From contig JAGQLF010000028.1 in assembly GCA_020429545.1 (NCBI GenBank), positions 1 through 10,648 on the forward strand: a stretch of DNA of 10,648 bases, given 5' to 3'. The notes under the pieces are model-generated. The model saw nothing but the letters and a program-made list of their open reading frames with translations. It did not search any database and was not told the origin of the DNA. The stretch comes from Candidatus Dojkabacteria bacterium (GTDB lineage Bacteria > Patescibacteriota > Dojkabacteria > J137). Below, piece after piece: positions 1-6,825 of the stretch. Position 1 is the first letter of the stretch. Every line of letters begins with the position of its first letter. The position numbers and the translations under genes were made by a program.

Positions 1-486
1 CAAGATAAGTATGATGAATCAGATTATTTAAATAGAATTTATAAATTAAAAGGTGCTACTGCTATTATTTATGCTGGAGGAAAAACACCCGAAGCAATGA
101 AAGAAGAATATGATAGGTTAGAAGATGCAATTGGCGCTGCTAAAACTGCTGTTGTTAGTGGGTTTGTTGAAGGAGGTGGTCTTCTTCTTACAAAAATAGC
201 ATTGTCTACAAAATTACACCCAGCAGTAAAAAATTCAATATTATGCCCAATGAAACAAATATTAACAAATGCTAATATTAATGCTGTTAATATTGATTTA
301 GAAAATCCACTTGGATATAATGTTAATACAAACATGTATGAAAACTTTATAGAAAGTGGTGTTATTGACCCTACAAACGTGTTAATTGTTTCATTACAGA
401 ATGCTTTTATGAACATGAAGCTATTAATAAACACATCTAGTGCCATATATAATGACATGGAATATGGTAGTAAAAATATGATTTAA
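1..486 (+). CDS. Phage-encoded GroEL-like chaperonin, C-terminal part (5' end outside window)
   Basis: The frame is open from base 1, so the gene starts upstream; 161 residues are visible. They align by eye with the last third of GroEL, covering the end of the apical/intermediate domain and the C-terminal equatorial domain. Landmarks in order are a Tyr-Asp near residue 4, GATAIIYAGG (18-27) matching the GroEL segment GGVAVIKVG, LEDA (40-43) whose Asp42 corresponds to the ATPase aspartate (Asp398 in E. coli GroEL), the Gly triplet at 58-60 of the nucleotide-binding loop, GYN about 20 residues before SGVIDPTNV, and Asp123 at the position of the nucleotide-contacting Asp495. The Gly-Gly-Met tail of bacterial GroEL is missing and the protein ends in a short polar tail. 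The divergence and the phage neighbours argue for a viral chaperonin, as known in some large phages (Pseudomonas phage EL), probably folding virion proteins. An ATG at 97 is internal, because homology continues upstream of it. Its stop overlaps the portal start by one base. Confidence 0.9.
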   Translation, partial: QDKYDESDYLNRIYKLKGATAIIYAGGKTPEAMKEEYDRLEDAIGAAKTAVVSGFVEGGGLLLTKIALSTKLHPAVKNSILCPMKQILTNANINAVNIDLENPLGYNVNTNMYENFIESGVIDPTNVLIVSLQNAFMNMKLLINTSSAIYNDMEYGSKNMI

Positions 487-3164
487 TGCCAAAGCACTCA
501 GAAAAAGCAATTAGTACTTATTTTAAAGATAATAAGTACGTAAAAAAGAAGGGACATGCTCGCTCGGAACCTGTTTTTAATTTAAAGGTTCCTGAGAGTG
601 AAAAGTATGCAAATGATAATCAGTGGTTTAAGGATTATGCTGAATGGATTGTTCCTGCATATTCTTCTATCATTGATAACTATAAAGAAATGAAATTAGC
701 TTATGATATATATAATGATAATTTAGATGGTTTTAAAGCAGAATTAGATAAGTTTTGTAATAAAATGGGAGAAAATGTTGGTCAAATAGAAGAAGAAATT
801 CAACCTTATCCTAAATTACACAATATGGTAAATGTATTAAAAGGAGAACTTATTAAAAGAAATGATAATTTTAAAATAGTACTTTTATCAATTAAGGCAA
901 TTAAAGACAAGAATGAGCAACTTATAAATGCTATTAAAGCAAGCGTAGAAGAAGAAGTGATGTTAGAAATAGAAAAGATACAAATGCAAATGCAAAACAT
1001 GAAGCCCGAAGAAATAAAGGCTTATATTGAAGACATGAGAACTCAGAAAAGTCCAGAGGATTTGATGACTAAAAACTTCCAATCTGAATGGGAAATATTT
1101 TATAGCAAAGCATTAAAATATGCTTATTTTGATCAAGATGTAAAAATGAAGCAAGTAGAAACTTTAGAAGATTCTATGATTGCTGATAGGTTTTTTATAT
1201 ATTCAGGATGGAAACACGGTAAGCCTTATTTAGAGGTTAGAAACACATTATATTCAGAATTTCAAAAAGCACATAATGAAATGATGGTGCATAAAGGTGA
1301 TTACTTCTGGTATAAGCAACCAATTACAATTGCAGATGCTTATAATAATTATGGACATTTATTATCCCAAGATGATCTTGAAAGCCTTGGAATACACACT
1401 TATTCAAATAATTATAGAGTAGATAAAAGACACGCATTAGGGCCTCATGAAGAAACATATGTTAGAGATCAGTTTAATGAAGAAGTTTTTAAGGACGCTA
1501 CAAACGCATCGTTATATGGATATGAAAATAAACAAACAGGTACTCACCAAGGGCAAGGAATTAATAGACGTTATACAAGAGAAACTTTAATATGGGAAAC
1601 TCATATTGAGTTTAAGGCTTTTCGTGAGTTAATATTCTTATCTTATACTGATGATTATGGTAGTAGAGTAGTTGTTCCATTATCTTCTGATTTTGAAATC
1701 CCGGATAATGCTGAAGAGATAGAATTTGTAAATGAATGGGGACATAAAACAAAAAAGAAAACATGGATAGATCCGTTAAGTGGTACTGAGTATTCTGCTG
1801 AATCATTGTGGATTCCTAGAAAATATGAAGTTATAAGACTGGGTAATGACATATATCCTATTTGTAGAGAAGTTCCTTTTCAATCAACAAATACAGAGAA
1901 TCCATTTTCAGACTTTACATTATCTACATTTGGTGCAATTCTTACTTCAAGAAATGCTAAATCTATATCTCCATTACAAAGAGCAATTCCTGCTTATTTT
2001 CAGTATTTATATGTAAAACATATACAAAATAGAGAATTATCAAAGTATCAAGGATATATTCAATCTGTTGATATAGATCAGATTCCAAGTAAATTAGGAA
2101 AAGATATTGATGGAAATTTAATACGAGATCCCATTGCAACATGGATGTTATATAGGAAGCAATTAGGTATTGATTTTTTCTCTGGAACTGAAACAACAAC
2201 AGGAGCACTTCCTCCTTCAACAAGAAGTCCTGGTAGTCATGGTTATATTATAGGAACTGCTGGAGAAATATTTAATTTGCAGCAATTGCTTAATATGATT
2301 GATGTAGAAATTGGTATGGCTATGGGTATTAGCCCGCAAAGATTATCTCAGTTTTCTCAAGATTCTAATGTTAGTGATAATCAACAGGCAATTACACAAT
2401 CACATCATATTACTGAACCATATTTCTTTTATTTAAAGCAAGTATGGAAAGATGCATTAAATGATTATATAAAGAACTTTAGAACGCATTGTGCAAATAT
2501 TTTAGAAAAAACAGGTGAATCACCAATGTTTCATTATGTTTTACCAGATGGAACAGAAGAATTATTTGCAGTAACTCCAAGAATGCTTGAACCTCAAAGT
2601 ATTGGTATATTCCTTTCTAATAGCATGAATGATGAAAGATATAATGAGATTATGTTACAATTATCTCATAGTTTTGGTCAAAATGCTGGAGAAGGTATGG
2701 AAGCTGTTTCTTCATTAGTTAAAGCAATAACTTCTGGAACATCTCCTGAAGAAACACATAAGCTTATTCAAATTGAAGTGAATAAGCAGCAAAAGAGAAT
2801 GCAAGAAATGGAACAGACTAAATTAAAAGTTCAAGAAGAATATGCTGCAAAAGAAAAAGAAAGAATGGAAGATATACAGAAACATGAAATTGATAAAATT
2901 ATCATAAAAGAAGAAGAGAATAGAAAAACTCAATTAGAAAAAGCAGCAATTGAAGTTTATAAGTTTGCACAAGATAAAGATGAAGATAAAGACGGTGTTC
3001 CTGATTATATGGAGGGTTTAAAATTGATGCAAAAATTAGAAGAATCAAATAAAAAATTATCATTACAGGAAAGGCAATTAGACTTAAAGGAAAAAGAAAT
3101 GGGGCAGAAAAAAGAGCTTGAAGAAAAGAAACTTAAAATTCAAGCAAAAAAGCCACAAAAATGA
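486..3164 (+). CDS. Portal protein (crAss-like / Bacteroidota phage type)
   Basis: This 892-residue protein probably forms the dodecameric portal ring at the capsid vertex, through which DNA is packaged and the neck is attached. Near the N-terminus, residues 107-125 (a Pro-Tyr-Pro-Lys start, then an NVLKGELIKR-like stretch) resemble the segment of crAss-like portals where the chain enters the core. Residues 137-190 are charged helix. A central core around 300-600 includes a GYIQSVDID strand near 522. Residues about 602-650 hold IGMAMGISPQRLSQF followed by a Ser/Asp/Gln-rich segment and an ITQSHHITEPYFF motif, a pattern I associate with Bacteroidota phage portals. The C-terminus (about 755-892) is a long coiled coil rich in Lys, Glu and Gln, interrupted by an EF-hand-like loop at 832-843. 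The length is large for a portal but within the range of this group. The start ATG overlaps the chaperonin stop (TAATG), suggesting translational coupling. The family call rests on remembered patterns, not a search. Confidence 0.82.
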   Translation: MPKHSEKAISTYFKDNKYVKKKGHARSEPVFNLKVPESEKYANDNQWFKDYAEWIVPAYSSIIDNYKEMKLAYDIYNDNLDGFKAELDKFCNKMGENVGQIEEEIQPYPKLHNMVNVLKGELIKRNDNFKIVLLSIKAIKDKNEQLINAIKASVEEEVMLEIEKIQMQMQNMKPEEIKAYIEDMRTQKSPEDLMTKNFQSEWEIFYSKALKYAYFDQDVKMKQVETLEDSMIADRFFIYSGWKHGKPYLEVRNTLYSEFQKAHNEMMVHKGDYFWYKQPITIADAYNNYGHLLSQDDLESLGIHTYSNNYRVDKRHALGPHEETYVRDQFNEEVFKDATNASLYGYENKQTGTHQGQGINRRYTRETLIWETHIEFKAFRELIFLSYTDDYGSRVVVPLSSDFEIPDNAEEIEFVNEWGHKTKKKTWIDPLSGTEYSAESLWIPRKYEVIRLGNDIYPICREVPFQSTNTENPFSDFTLSTFGAILTSRNAKSISPLQRAIPAYFQYLYVKHIQNRELSKYQGYIQSVDIDQIPSKLGKDIDGNLIRDPIATWMLYRKQLGIDFFSGTETTTGALPPSTRSPGSHGYIIGTAGEIFNLQQLLNMIDVEIGMAMGISPQRLSQFSQDSNVSDNQQAITQSHHITEPYFFYLKQVWKDALNDYIKNFRTHCANILEKTGESPMFHYVLPDGTEELFAVTPRMLEPQSIGIFLSNSMNDERYNEIMLQLSHSFGQNAGEGMEAVSSLVKAITSGTSPEETHKLIQIEVNKQQKRMQEMEQTKLKVQEEYAAKEKERMEDIQKHEIDKIIIKEEENRKTQLEKAAIEVYKFAQDKDEDKDGVPDYMEGLKLMQKLEESNKKLSLQERQLDLKEKEMGQKKELEEKKLKIQAKKPQK
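2979..3014 (+). other. EF-hand-like calcium-binding loop in the portal C-terminus
   Basis: Portal residues 832-843 read DEDKDGVPDYME. Acidic residues occupy loop positions 1, 3, 5 and 9, Gly is at position 6 and Glu at position 12. This is the canonical 12-residue Ca2+-binding pattern also seen in dockerin and thrombospondin type 3 repeats. It sits between two charged helices. A single loop is visible, not a pair. Metal binding is inferred. Confidence 0.6.
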
Positions 3165-3250
3165 TTTTGTTTATTATTAATAAATGATCGTAAATTTTAT
3201 TAAATTTACAAAAAAGTAAATAAAACTAATTTAAAAAACTATATATTTGT
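3165..3250 (+). repeat. AT-rich spacer with two small inverted repeats
   Basis: The 86-base gap between the portal and scaffold-candidate genes is almost entirely A and T. It holds two perfect short inverted repeats: TTTATT/AATAAA at 3170-3175 and 3179-3184 with a 3-base loop, and GTAAATTT/AAATTTAC at 3190-3197 and 3202-3209 with loop TATT. Neither has a GC core or a following T tract on the + strand, so they are poor intrinsic terminators. They could be RNA processing or stability elements, or simple by-products of AT richness. No Shine-Dalgarno sequence precedes the ATG at 3251. Confidence 0.45.
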
Positions 3251-4327
3251 ATGAATATTGATTTCGATGCATTAGTTCCTCAACTTGATGAGGATGTTTT
3301 TGAACCAAAAGAAATATTGGACGGACAAACTGAGGATGCGGAAGTAGAAGAAAATAATGAACATATAACAGATACCAACGAAATTCAGGAAGAAGATATT
3401 ATTGAAGAAGTGGTTGAAGAAAACACTTCTCAATCTAATACTGAAACTGAAACTAAAGTTGAACCGGATGAAATTGCTACACTTTTTTACAAAGAACTTG
3501 TTGAAAATGGTATAGCAACTGATTCAAATAAAGAGGGTTATTCTTGGGAAGATGTTAATAATGTAATTAACAGTTATAAAGAAGATCTTCCTAAACAAGT
3601 AACTGAAGCAATTATAATGTCTAGTCCAGAAATAGGACAGTCTGTAATTGATTATGTTTTTTCTAAAGGACAAAATCTTACAAAAGATGATTTAAAATCA
3701 TTTATGTCTGATTATTTATCTGATTTAGAAAATTTAGAAAAGGTTAATGATTTTAGTGATGTTGAAACAGCAAGAGAATTTTTATCAGATGTTTATAAAT
3801 CAAGAGGTATTAAAGAAAATCAGATTAGTGTTATGTTAGATGTTCTTGAAGATGAATCTGAAACAGCACTGATTGAAGAAGCTAAAAAATATGCTGAATT
3901 ACAAAAAAGTAATTTAAAAAGTTCAGCTAGAATAGCTGAAGCAAAAGCTCAAAAAGATGAATTAGATAATGAAATGAGAATATTTGCTCAAAGTTTAGAG
4001 AATGAATTAAAAAATACTGGGTGGAAATCTAATAGAATTGATAAAGTTAGGCAGGATTTAACATCAGGTATTACCAATGATGTGCTTAAAAAAGCTTCAA
4101 AATCTCCAATGGGTCTAATACAGTTAGCAAACTTAGCTACTTATTATGACGAAAAAACCGGAAGATTTGATTTTGAAGAATTTGTTAAGCAACAAATTAC
4201 TCCAGAAGCAAACCAATTAAAAGAAAAAATTAAGAGGGATATGTTCTCTACTGGCACAAATACCAGAGGGCAAAATTCTAATCCCAATAGAAGTAAATTT
4301 TCAGAGCTTGTGCCAATCACAGATTAA
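3251..4327 (+). CDS. Probable capsid scaffolding protein
   Basis: This 358-residue protein has no enzymatic motif I recognise. Residues 1-75 are strongly acidic and probably disordered (runs of Glu and Asp with few hydrophobic residues). Residues 80-210 look like short amphipathic helices, and residues 205-260 form a charged, coiled-coil-like helix (EEAKKYAELQKS, then AEAKAQKDELDNEM). The C-terminal part from about 255 is more basic and ends in a Gly/Asn/Arg-rich tail with a short SKFSELVP end. An acidic, helical protein with a basic C-terminus, placed directly between portal and major capsid protein, is typical of scaffolding proteins that organise procapsid assembly and are then lost. No maturation protease is recognisable in this protein or in the interval. 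The function is inferred from position and composition. A minor inner-head protein is the main alternative. Confidence 0.6.
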   Translation: MNIDFDALVPQLDEDVFEPKEILDGQTEDAEVEENNEHITDTNEIQEEDIIEEVVEENTSQSNTETETKVEPDEIATLFYKELVENGIATDSNKEGYSWEDVNNVINSYKEDLPKQVTEAIIMSSPEIGQSVIDYVFSKGQNLTKDDLKSFMSDYLSDLENLEKVNDFSDVETAREFLSDVYKSRGIKENQISVMLDVLEDESETALIEEAKKYAELQKSNLKSSARIAEAKAQKDELDNEMRIFAQSLENELKNTGWKSNRIDKVRQDLTSGITNDVLKKASKSPMGLIQLANLATYYDEKTGRFDFEEFVKQQITPEANQLKEKIKRDMFSTGTNTRGQNSNPNRSKFSELVPITD

Positions 4328-4343
4328 AAAATTTAAATAATTA

Positions 4344-5963
4344 ATGAACAGGAAAACTGCATTACAAACTGTTGAGCGTCATGCATTTGGTGGTACTTAT
4401 TTTGATTTTATCACCCATGCAACTATGTTTAAGAAGTACAAGCCATTTAATTTCGGCGTTAAATCTGCTCAACTCTTCTCTTCTACTTTAGGGTCACAAC
4501 TTATTAACAAAAAATTCACGTATTATACTGTTGCTCAGAAAAACGTTTACATGCTTCCGGGCGGTGTAGATGATTACGAGTGGTACTTAGTTGCTGATGC
4601 TGACGTTGACTTCCGTGCAACGGAATTGCTTGTTAGCTCAGATTCTTATCCCGGCAAGGGCCGGATTCCTTTCCGTATTGCTTTAGACCGGCCTTGGGCA
4701 CAAGAGCCTGTTATCCTCAAATCCGAAGCTCCTAGTTTACCTGGACTTCGCGTACTCGGACATCCAGTTCAAAGAAGTGTAAACTCTTTTGAATATGAAG
4801 TTGAATTGCAAACTTCTGACATGAATGCTTACATTCCTGTTAGTTACTTGCAGCCGGGTCGGAGATTCATTGACATTAGCACTAGTGTTAGTGATGAATT
4901 AAACACGAAGTATGCTGGCGATCAGTATGGTGAAATGTTTAAACTCCAATCTTTTACTGGTAATTTTGCTCGTAAAGCAGAATTTACTGATAAATTTATT
5001 CGCGCTGAAATTGCTGCTCGTAATGAGAATCGTCCAATGCCTCGTAATATGGGCTATAATGTTGGTGGTACTCAATATCGTGATGGTGCTGTAGGTGTTG
5101 GTTATGTTTATCAGCAAAAATTCAATACTACTAATTCTGGCCAAGCTGATGTAATTGAAGCTGGTGTATTTGTTAGTAAGATTGAAGCACGTCTTGAAGA
5201 AAGATTGATGCGTGACCGCGAGATGAATTTTGAATTTGGTCATCTTGAAAAAGGTGTTGACCGTGATTCACAAATGACTCGCAAAGTTGCTCCGGGTTGG
5301 AGACAAATTGCTCGTGATGGTCACTTCAAGAGCCATAATGGTACTCTTACTCTTTCAGAACTTTATGAATACATCGCAGAAGTATTCTTAACTCGTAGAG
5401 ATCACTCTGACCGTAGAGTTGTACTTGCATCTGGTGAAGGTGGAGTTGAATTCTTGCATCGTTTGATTGCTCAAGAAGCTTCTCAATTCCAGTATGTTGA
5501 TACTTTGTTTACTCAAAAGCGTACTGATCCTCAGGGCTACCATAGCAATGAGCTTGAGTATGGTGGACAGTTCACGAAGTTGAAACTTCCAATGGGTTAC
5601 ATTCTTGAAATTGCATACGATCCGATCAAAGATGATCGTAAACTTTTCCCGGAAAAAGCTCCTGGAACTAACCGTACTGTAGAATCATTTGCAATGGATA
5701 TTTTTGACTTCGGTTCTACTGATCAAAAAGCCATTGATGCTAGTCGTCCGGAAAATATTACTTGTGTAATGCAAGATGGTGTTGAAAGTTATTTCACTGT
5801 TTCTAACGTGTATAACTTTGAAACGGGTGCTATTAAGGATGGTTCTAATGCTTACTCTAATAACAAAGAACTGGGCCTCTATCGCGAGACTTCTGGTGGT
5901 CTTTGTGTTTGGGATGTAAGCCGTGTTGGTCGCATTGAATATGCACCATACATTGTTGTATAA
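4344..5963 (+). CDS. Probable major capsid protein
   Basis: This 539-residue protein follows the scaffold candidate after 16 bases and probably builds the icosahedral shell. It has the mixed alpha/beta character expected of an HK97-fold capsid subunit: an N-terminal region rich in Phe, Tyr and Lys (possible N-arm), a Gly/Asp-containing segment at about 75-110, a long helix near 295-315 (IEARLEERLMRDREMNFEF), and a C-terminal beta-rich stretch ending in IEYAPYIVV. No signal peptide, membrane segment or catalytic motif is seen. Its codons differ from those of the flanking genes: Arg is often CGT or CGC rather than AGA, and more third positions are C or G, as expected for a very highly expressed gene. 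It is followed by a strong hairpin that probably ends or thins transcription. The assignment rests on position, size and codon use; I do not recognise a diagnostic sequence signature. Confidence 0.75.
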   Translation: MNRKTALQTVERHAFGGTYFDFITHATMFKKYKPFNFGVKSAQLFSSTLGSQLINKKFTYYTVAQKNVYMLPGGVDDYEWYLVADADVDFRATELLVSSDSYPGKGRIPFRIALDRPWAQEPVILKSEAPSLPGLRVLGHPVQRSVNSFEYEVELQTSDMNAYIPVSYLQPGRRFIDISTSVSDELNTKYAGDQYGEMFKLQSFTGNFARKAEFTDKFIRAEIAARNENRPMPRNMGYNVGGTQYRDGAVGVGYVYQQKFNTTNSGQADVIEAGVFVSKIEARLEERLMRDREMNFEFGHLEKGVDRDSQMTRKVAPGWRQIARDGHFKSHNGTLTLSELYEYIAEVFLTRRDHSDRRVVLASGEGGVEFLHRLIAQEASQFQYVDTLFTQKRTDPQGYHSNELEYGGQFTKLKLPMGYILEIAYDPIKDDRKLFPEKAPGTNRTVESFAMDIFDFGSTDQKAIDASRPENITCVMQDGVESYFTVSNVYNFETGAIKDGSNAYSNNKELGLYRETSGGLCVWDVSRVGRIEYAPYIVV

Positions 5964-5967
5964 CCAC

Positions 5968-5988
5968 TCATTAAATAGTATTTAATGA
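5968..5988 (+). repeat. AT-rich inverted repeat just after the capsid gene
   Basis: A perfect 9-base inverted repeat, TCATTAAAT and ATTTAATGA, is separated by the loop AGT and begins 5 bases after the capsid stop codon. It has no GC core or T tract, so it is not itself a convincing terminator. It lies immediately upstream of the longer hairpin and could protect the 3' end of the capsid mRNA or act as a binding site. Confidence 0.5.
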
Positions 5989-5990
5989 CC

Positions 5991-6032
5991 GAGTTTGAAT
6001 AGGAGGGAGTAATCTCCCTCTTATTTAAACTT
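5991..6032 (+). terminator. Long hairpin after the capsid gene, probable transcription terminator
   Basis: Bases 5991-6009 can pair with 6014-6032 around a TAAT loop, giving a 19-pair stem with three G-U wobbles and no mismatches. The top is GC-rich (GAGGGAG with CTCCCTC), and the 3' side of that core runs straight into TTATTT. This resembles an intrinsic terminator with an imperfect U tract, so some read-through is likely. It would separate abundant capsid mRNA from the following genes. The stem ends 12 bases before the ATG at 6045, so it could also influence translation of the next gene. Confidence 0.72.
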
Positions 6033-6044
6033 TAAAACATAACT

Positions 6045-6098
6045 ATGAAAAAGTTAATCCTTTTTTTATTTTTATTTATTTCTTATTTATCATATTCA
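6045..6098 (+). other. Signal peptide of the amidohydrolase-like protein
   Basis: Residues 1-18 comprise two basic residues, a hydrophobic stretch rich in Leu and Phe, then SYLSYS with small residues at -3 (Ser16) and -1 (Ser18). Gln at +1 is common in Bacteroidota exported proteins. No lipobox cysteine is present, so a soluble exported protein is predicted rather than a lipoprotein. Confidence 0.8.
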
Positions 6099-6824
6099 CA
6101 ATCATATATTGAAGTATATAATGGTGATTTACCAATAATAGTTACTTGTTCACATGGTGGTTCTATAAGAACTACTCGAATAGACAATAGAAATTGTGAA
6201 ATATATGAATGTAATTCTGATTTATACACCAATGATATAGGGTTCAAGATAAGAAAATATTTAGATAATACTTGTTTTTTTGTATTAAATAACTTACACA
6301 GAGTGGAATTAGATCCAAATAGAAATGTATCTGAAGCATGTAATGATGCTGATTGTGAAACTTATTATGATATGTTTCATTATGAAATTGAAAATATTAT
6401 ACGATTATTCACAAATCAACCAATATTAATATTAGACATTCATGGCCAGGCACACGAACATGGTTTTATAGAATTAGGTTATAATATTGACAGAAAAGAT
6501 TATTATAACAATATAAATCATGTTGCTAATAGTTCCGTAAATAACTATTACGGTAAAACAATTGAAGAAATAGTTAGGGGTAAATATAGTTTAGGATATT
6601 ATTATGATAGATATTATGATGTTTCTCCTTCTCCCAAAAATCCAATACCACCTACTCCCTATTTTAATGGTGGTTATATTACTGAAAAATATAGTAAATA
6701 TAAGAATGTTATTGTAATACAAATTGAAATTCCATATTCAATACGAAAATCTGAACAATCAAGAGAGGAATTTTCAAAAATAACTGCAAAAATAATTAAA
6801 TCATACTACAAAAAACTAAAATAG
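6045..6824 (+). CDS. Secreted N-formylglutamate amidohydrolase-fold enzyme
   Basis: This 259-residue protein has a clear signal peptide: Lys-Lys, a hydrophobic Leu/Phe/Ile core at 4-15, and a likely type I cleavage after Ser18 (SYS before Gln19), so it should reach the periplasm. The mature part matches the N-formylglutamate amidohydrolase family (zinc hydrolases related in fold to carboxypeptidases). Visible motifs are PIIVTCSHGG (30-39, His37 a probable metal ligand), LHRVELDPNR (84-93, the family's D-x-NR motif), ILDIHG (129-134, probable ligand His133), and FNGGYITEKY followed by VIQIEIP (207-230), where Glu228 matches the conserved glutamate. Substrate is unknown: family members hydrolyse formylglutamate, and a viral exported version might act on peptidoglycan stems or surface poly-glutamate. 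It sits between capsid and neck genes behind a probable terminator, one base before the next start. It looks like an acquired accessory gene rather than a virion part. Family confidence is high, role uncertain. Confidence 0.8.
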   Translation: MKKLILFLFLFISYLSYSQSYIEVYNGDLPIIVTCSHGGSIRTTRIDNRNCEIYECNSDLYTNDIGFKIRKYLDNTCFFVLNNLHRVELDPNRNVSEACNDADCETYYDMFHYEIENIIRLFTNQPILILDIHGQAHEHGFIELGYNIDRKDYYNNINHVANSSVNNYYGKTIEEIVRGKYSLGYYYDRYYDVSPSPKNPIPPTPYFNGGYITEKYSKYKNVIVIQIEIPYSIRKSEQSREEFSKITAKIIKSYYKKLK

Positions 6825-6825
6825 C

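Noticed and set aside
97..99. ATG at 97 as the true start of a short chaperonin-like gene.
   Set aside because: GroEL-like sequence continues in frame upstream to base 1, including the AIIYAGG strand, so this is an internal methionine of a longer protein.
69..458. Minus-strand open frame of 129 codons opposite the chaperonin.
   Set aside because: It is antisense to a frame with clear GroEL homology, and its product shows only low-complexity hydrophobic sequence.
3242..3249. TATATTTG matches the Bacteroidota -7 promoter element (TAnnTTTG).
   Set aside because: It ends one base before the ATG at 3251, so transcription would start inside the gene, and no -33 TTTG element lies at the right distance. 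Probably chance in AT-rich DNA.
4899..5243. Minus-strand open frame of 114 codons within the capsid gene.
   Set aside because: It mirrors the codon pattern of the capsid frame, has no start context or recognisable motif, and is entirely contained in a convincing gene.
6001..6006. AGGAGG looks like a perfect Shine-Dalgarno sequence upstream of the secreted hydrolase.
   Set aside because: It is 38 bases from the ATG and lies in the stem of the long hairpin; other genes here use no Shine-Dalgarno sequence. It is better explained as the terminator stem.
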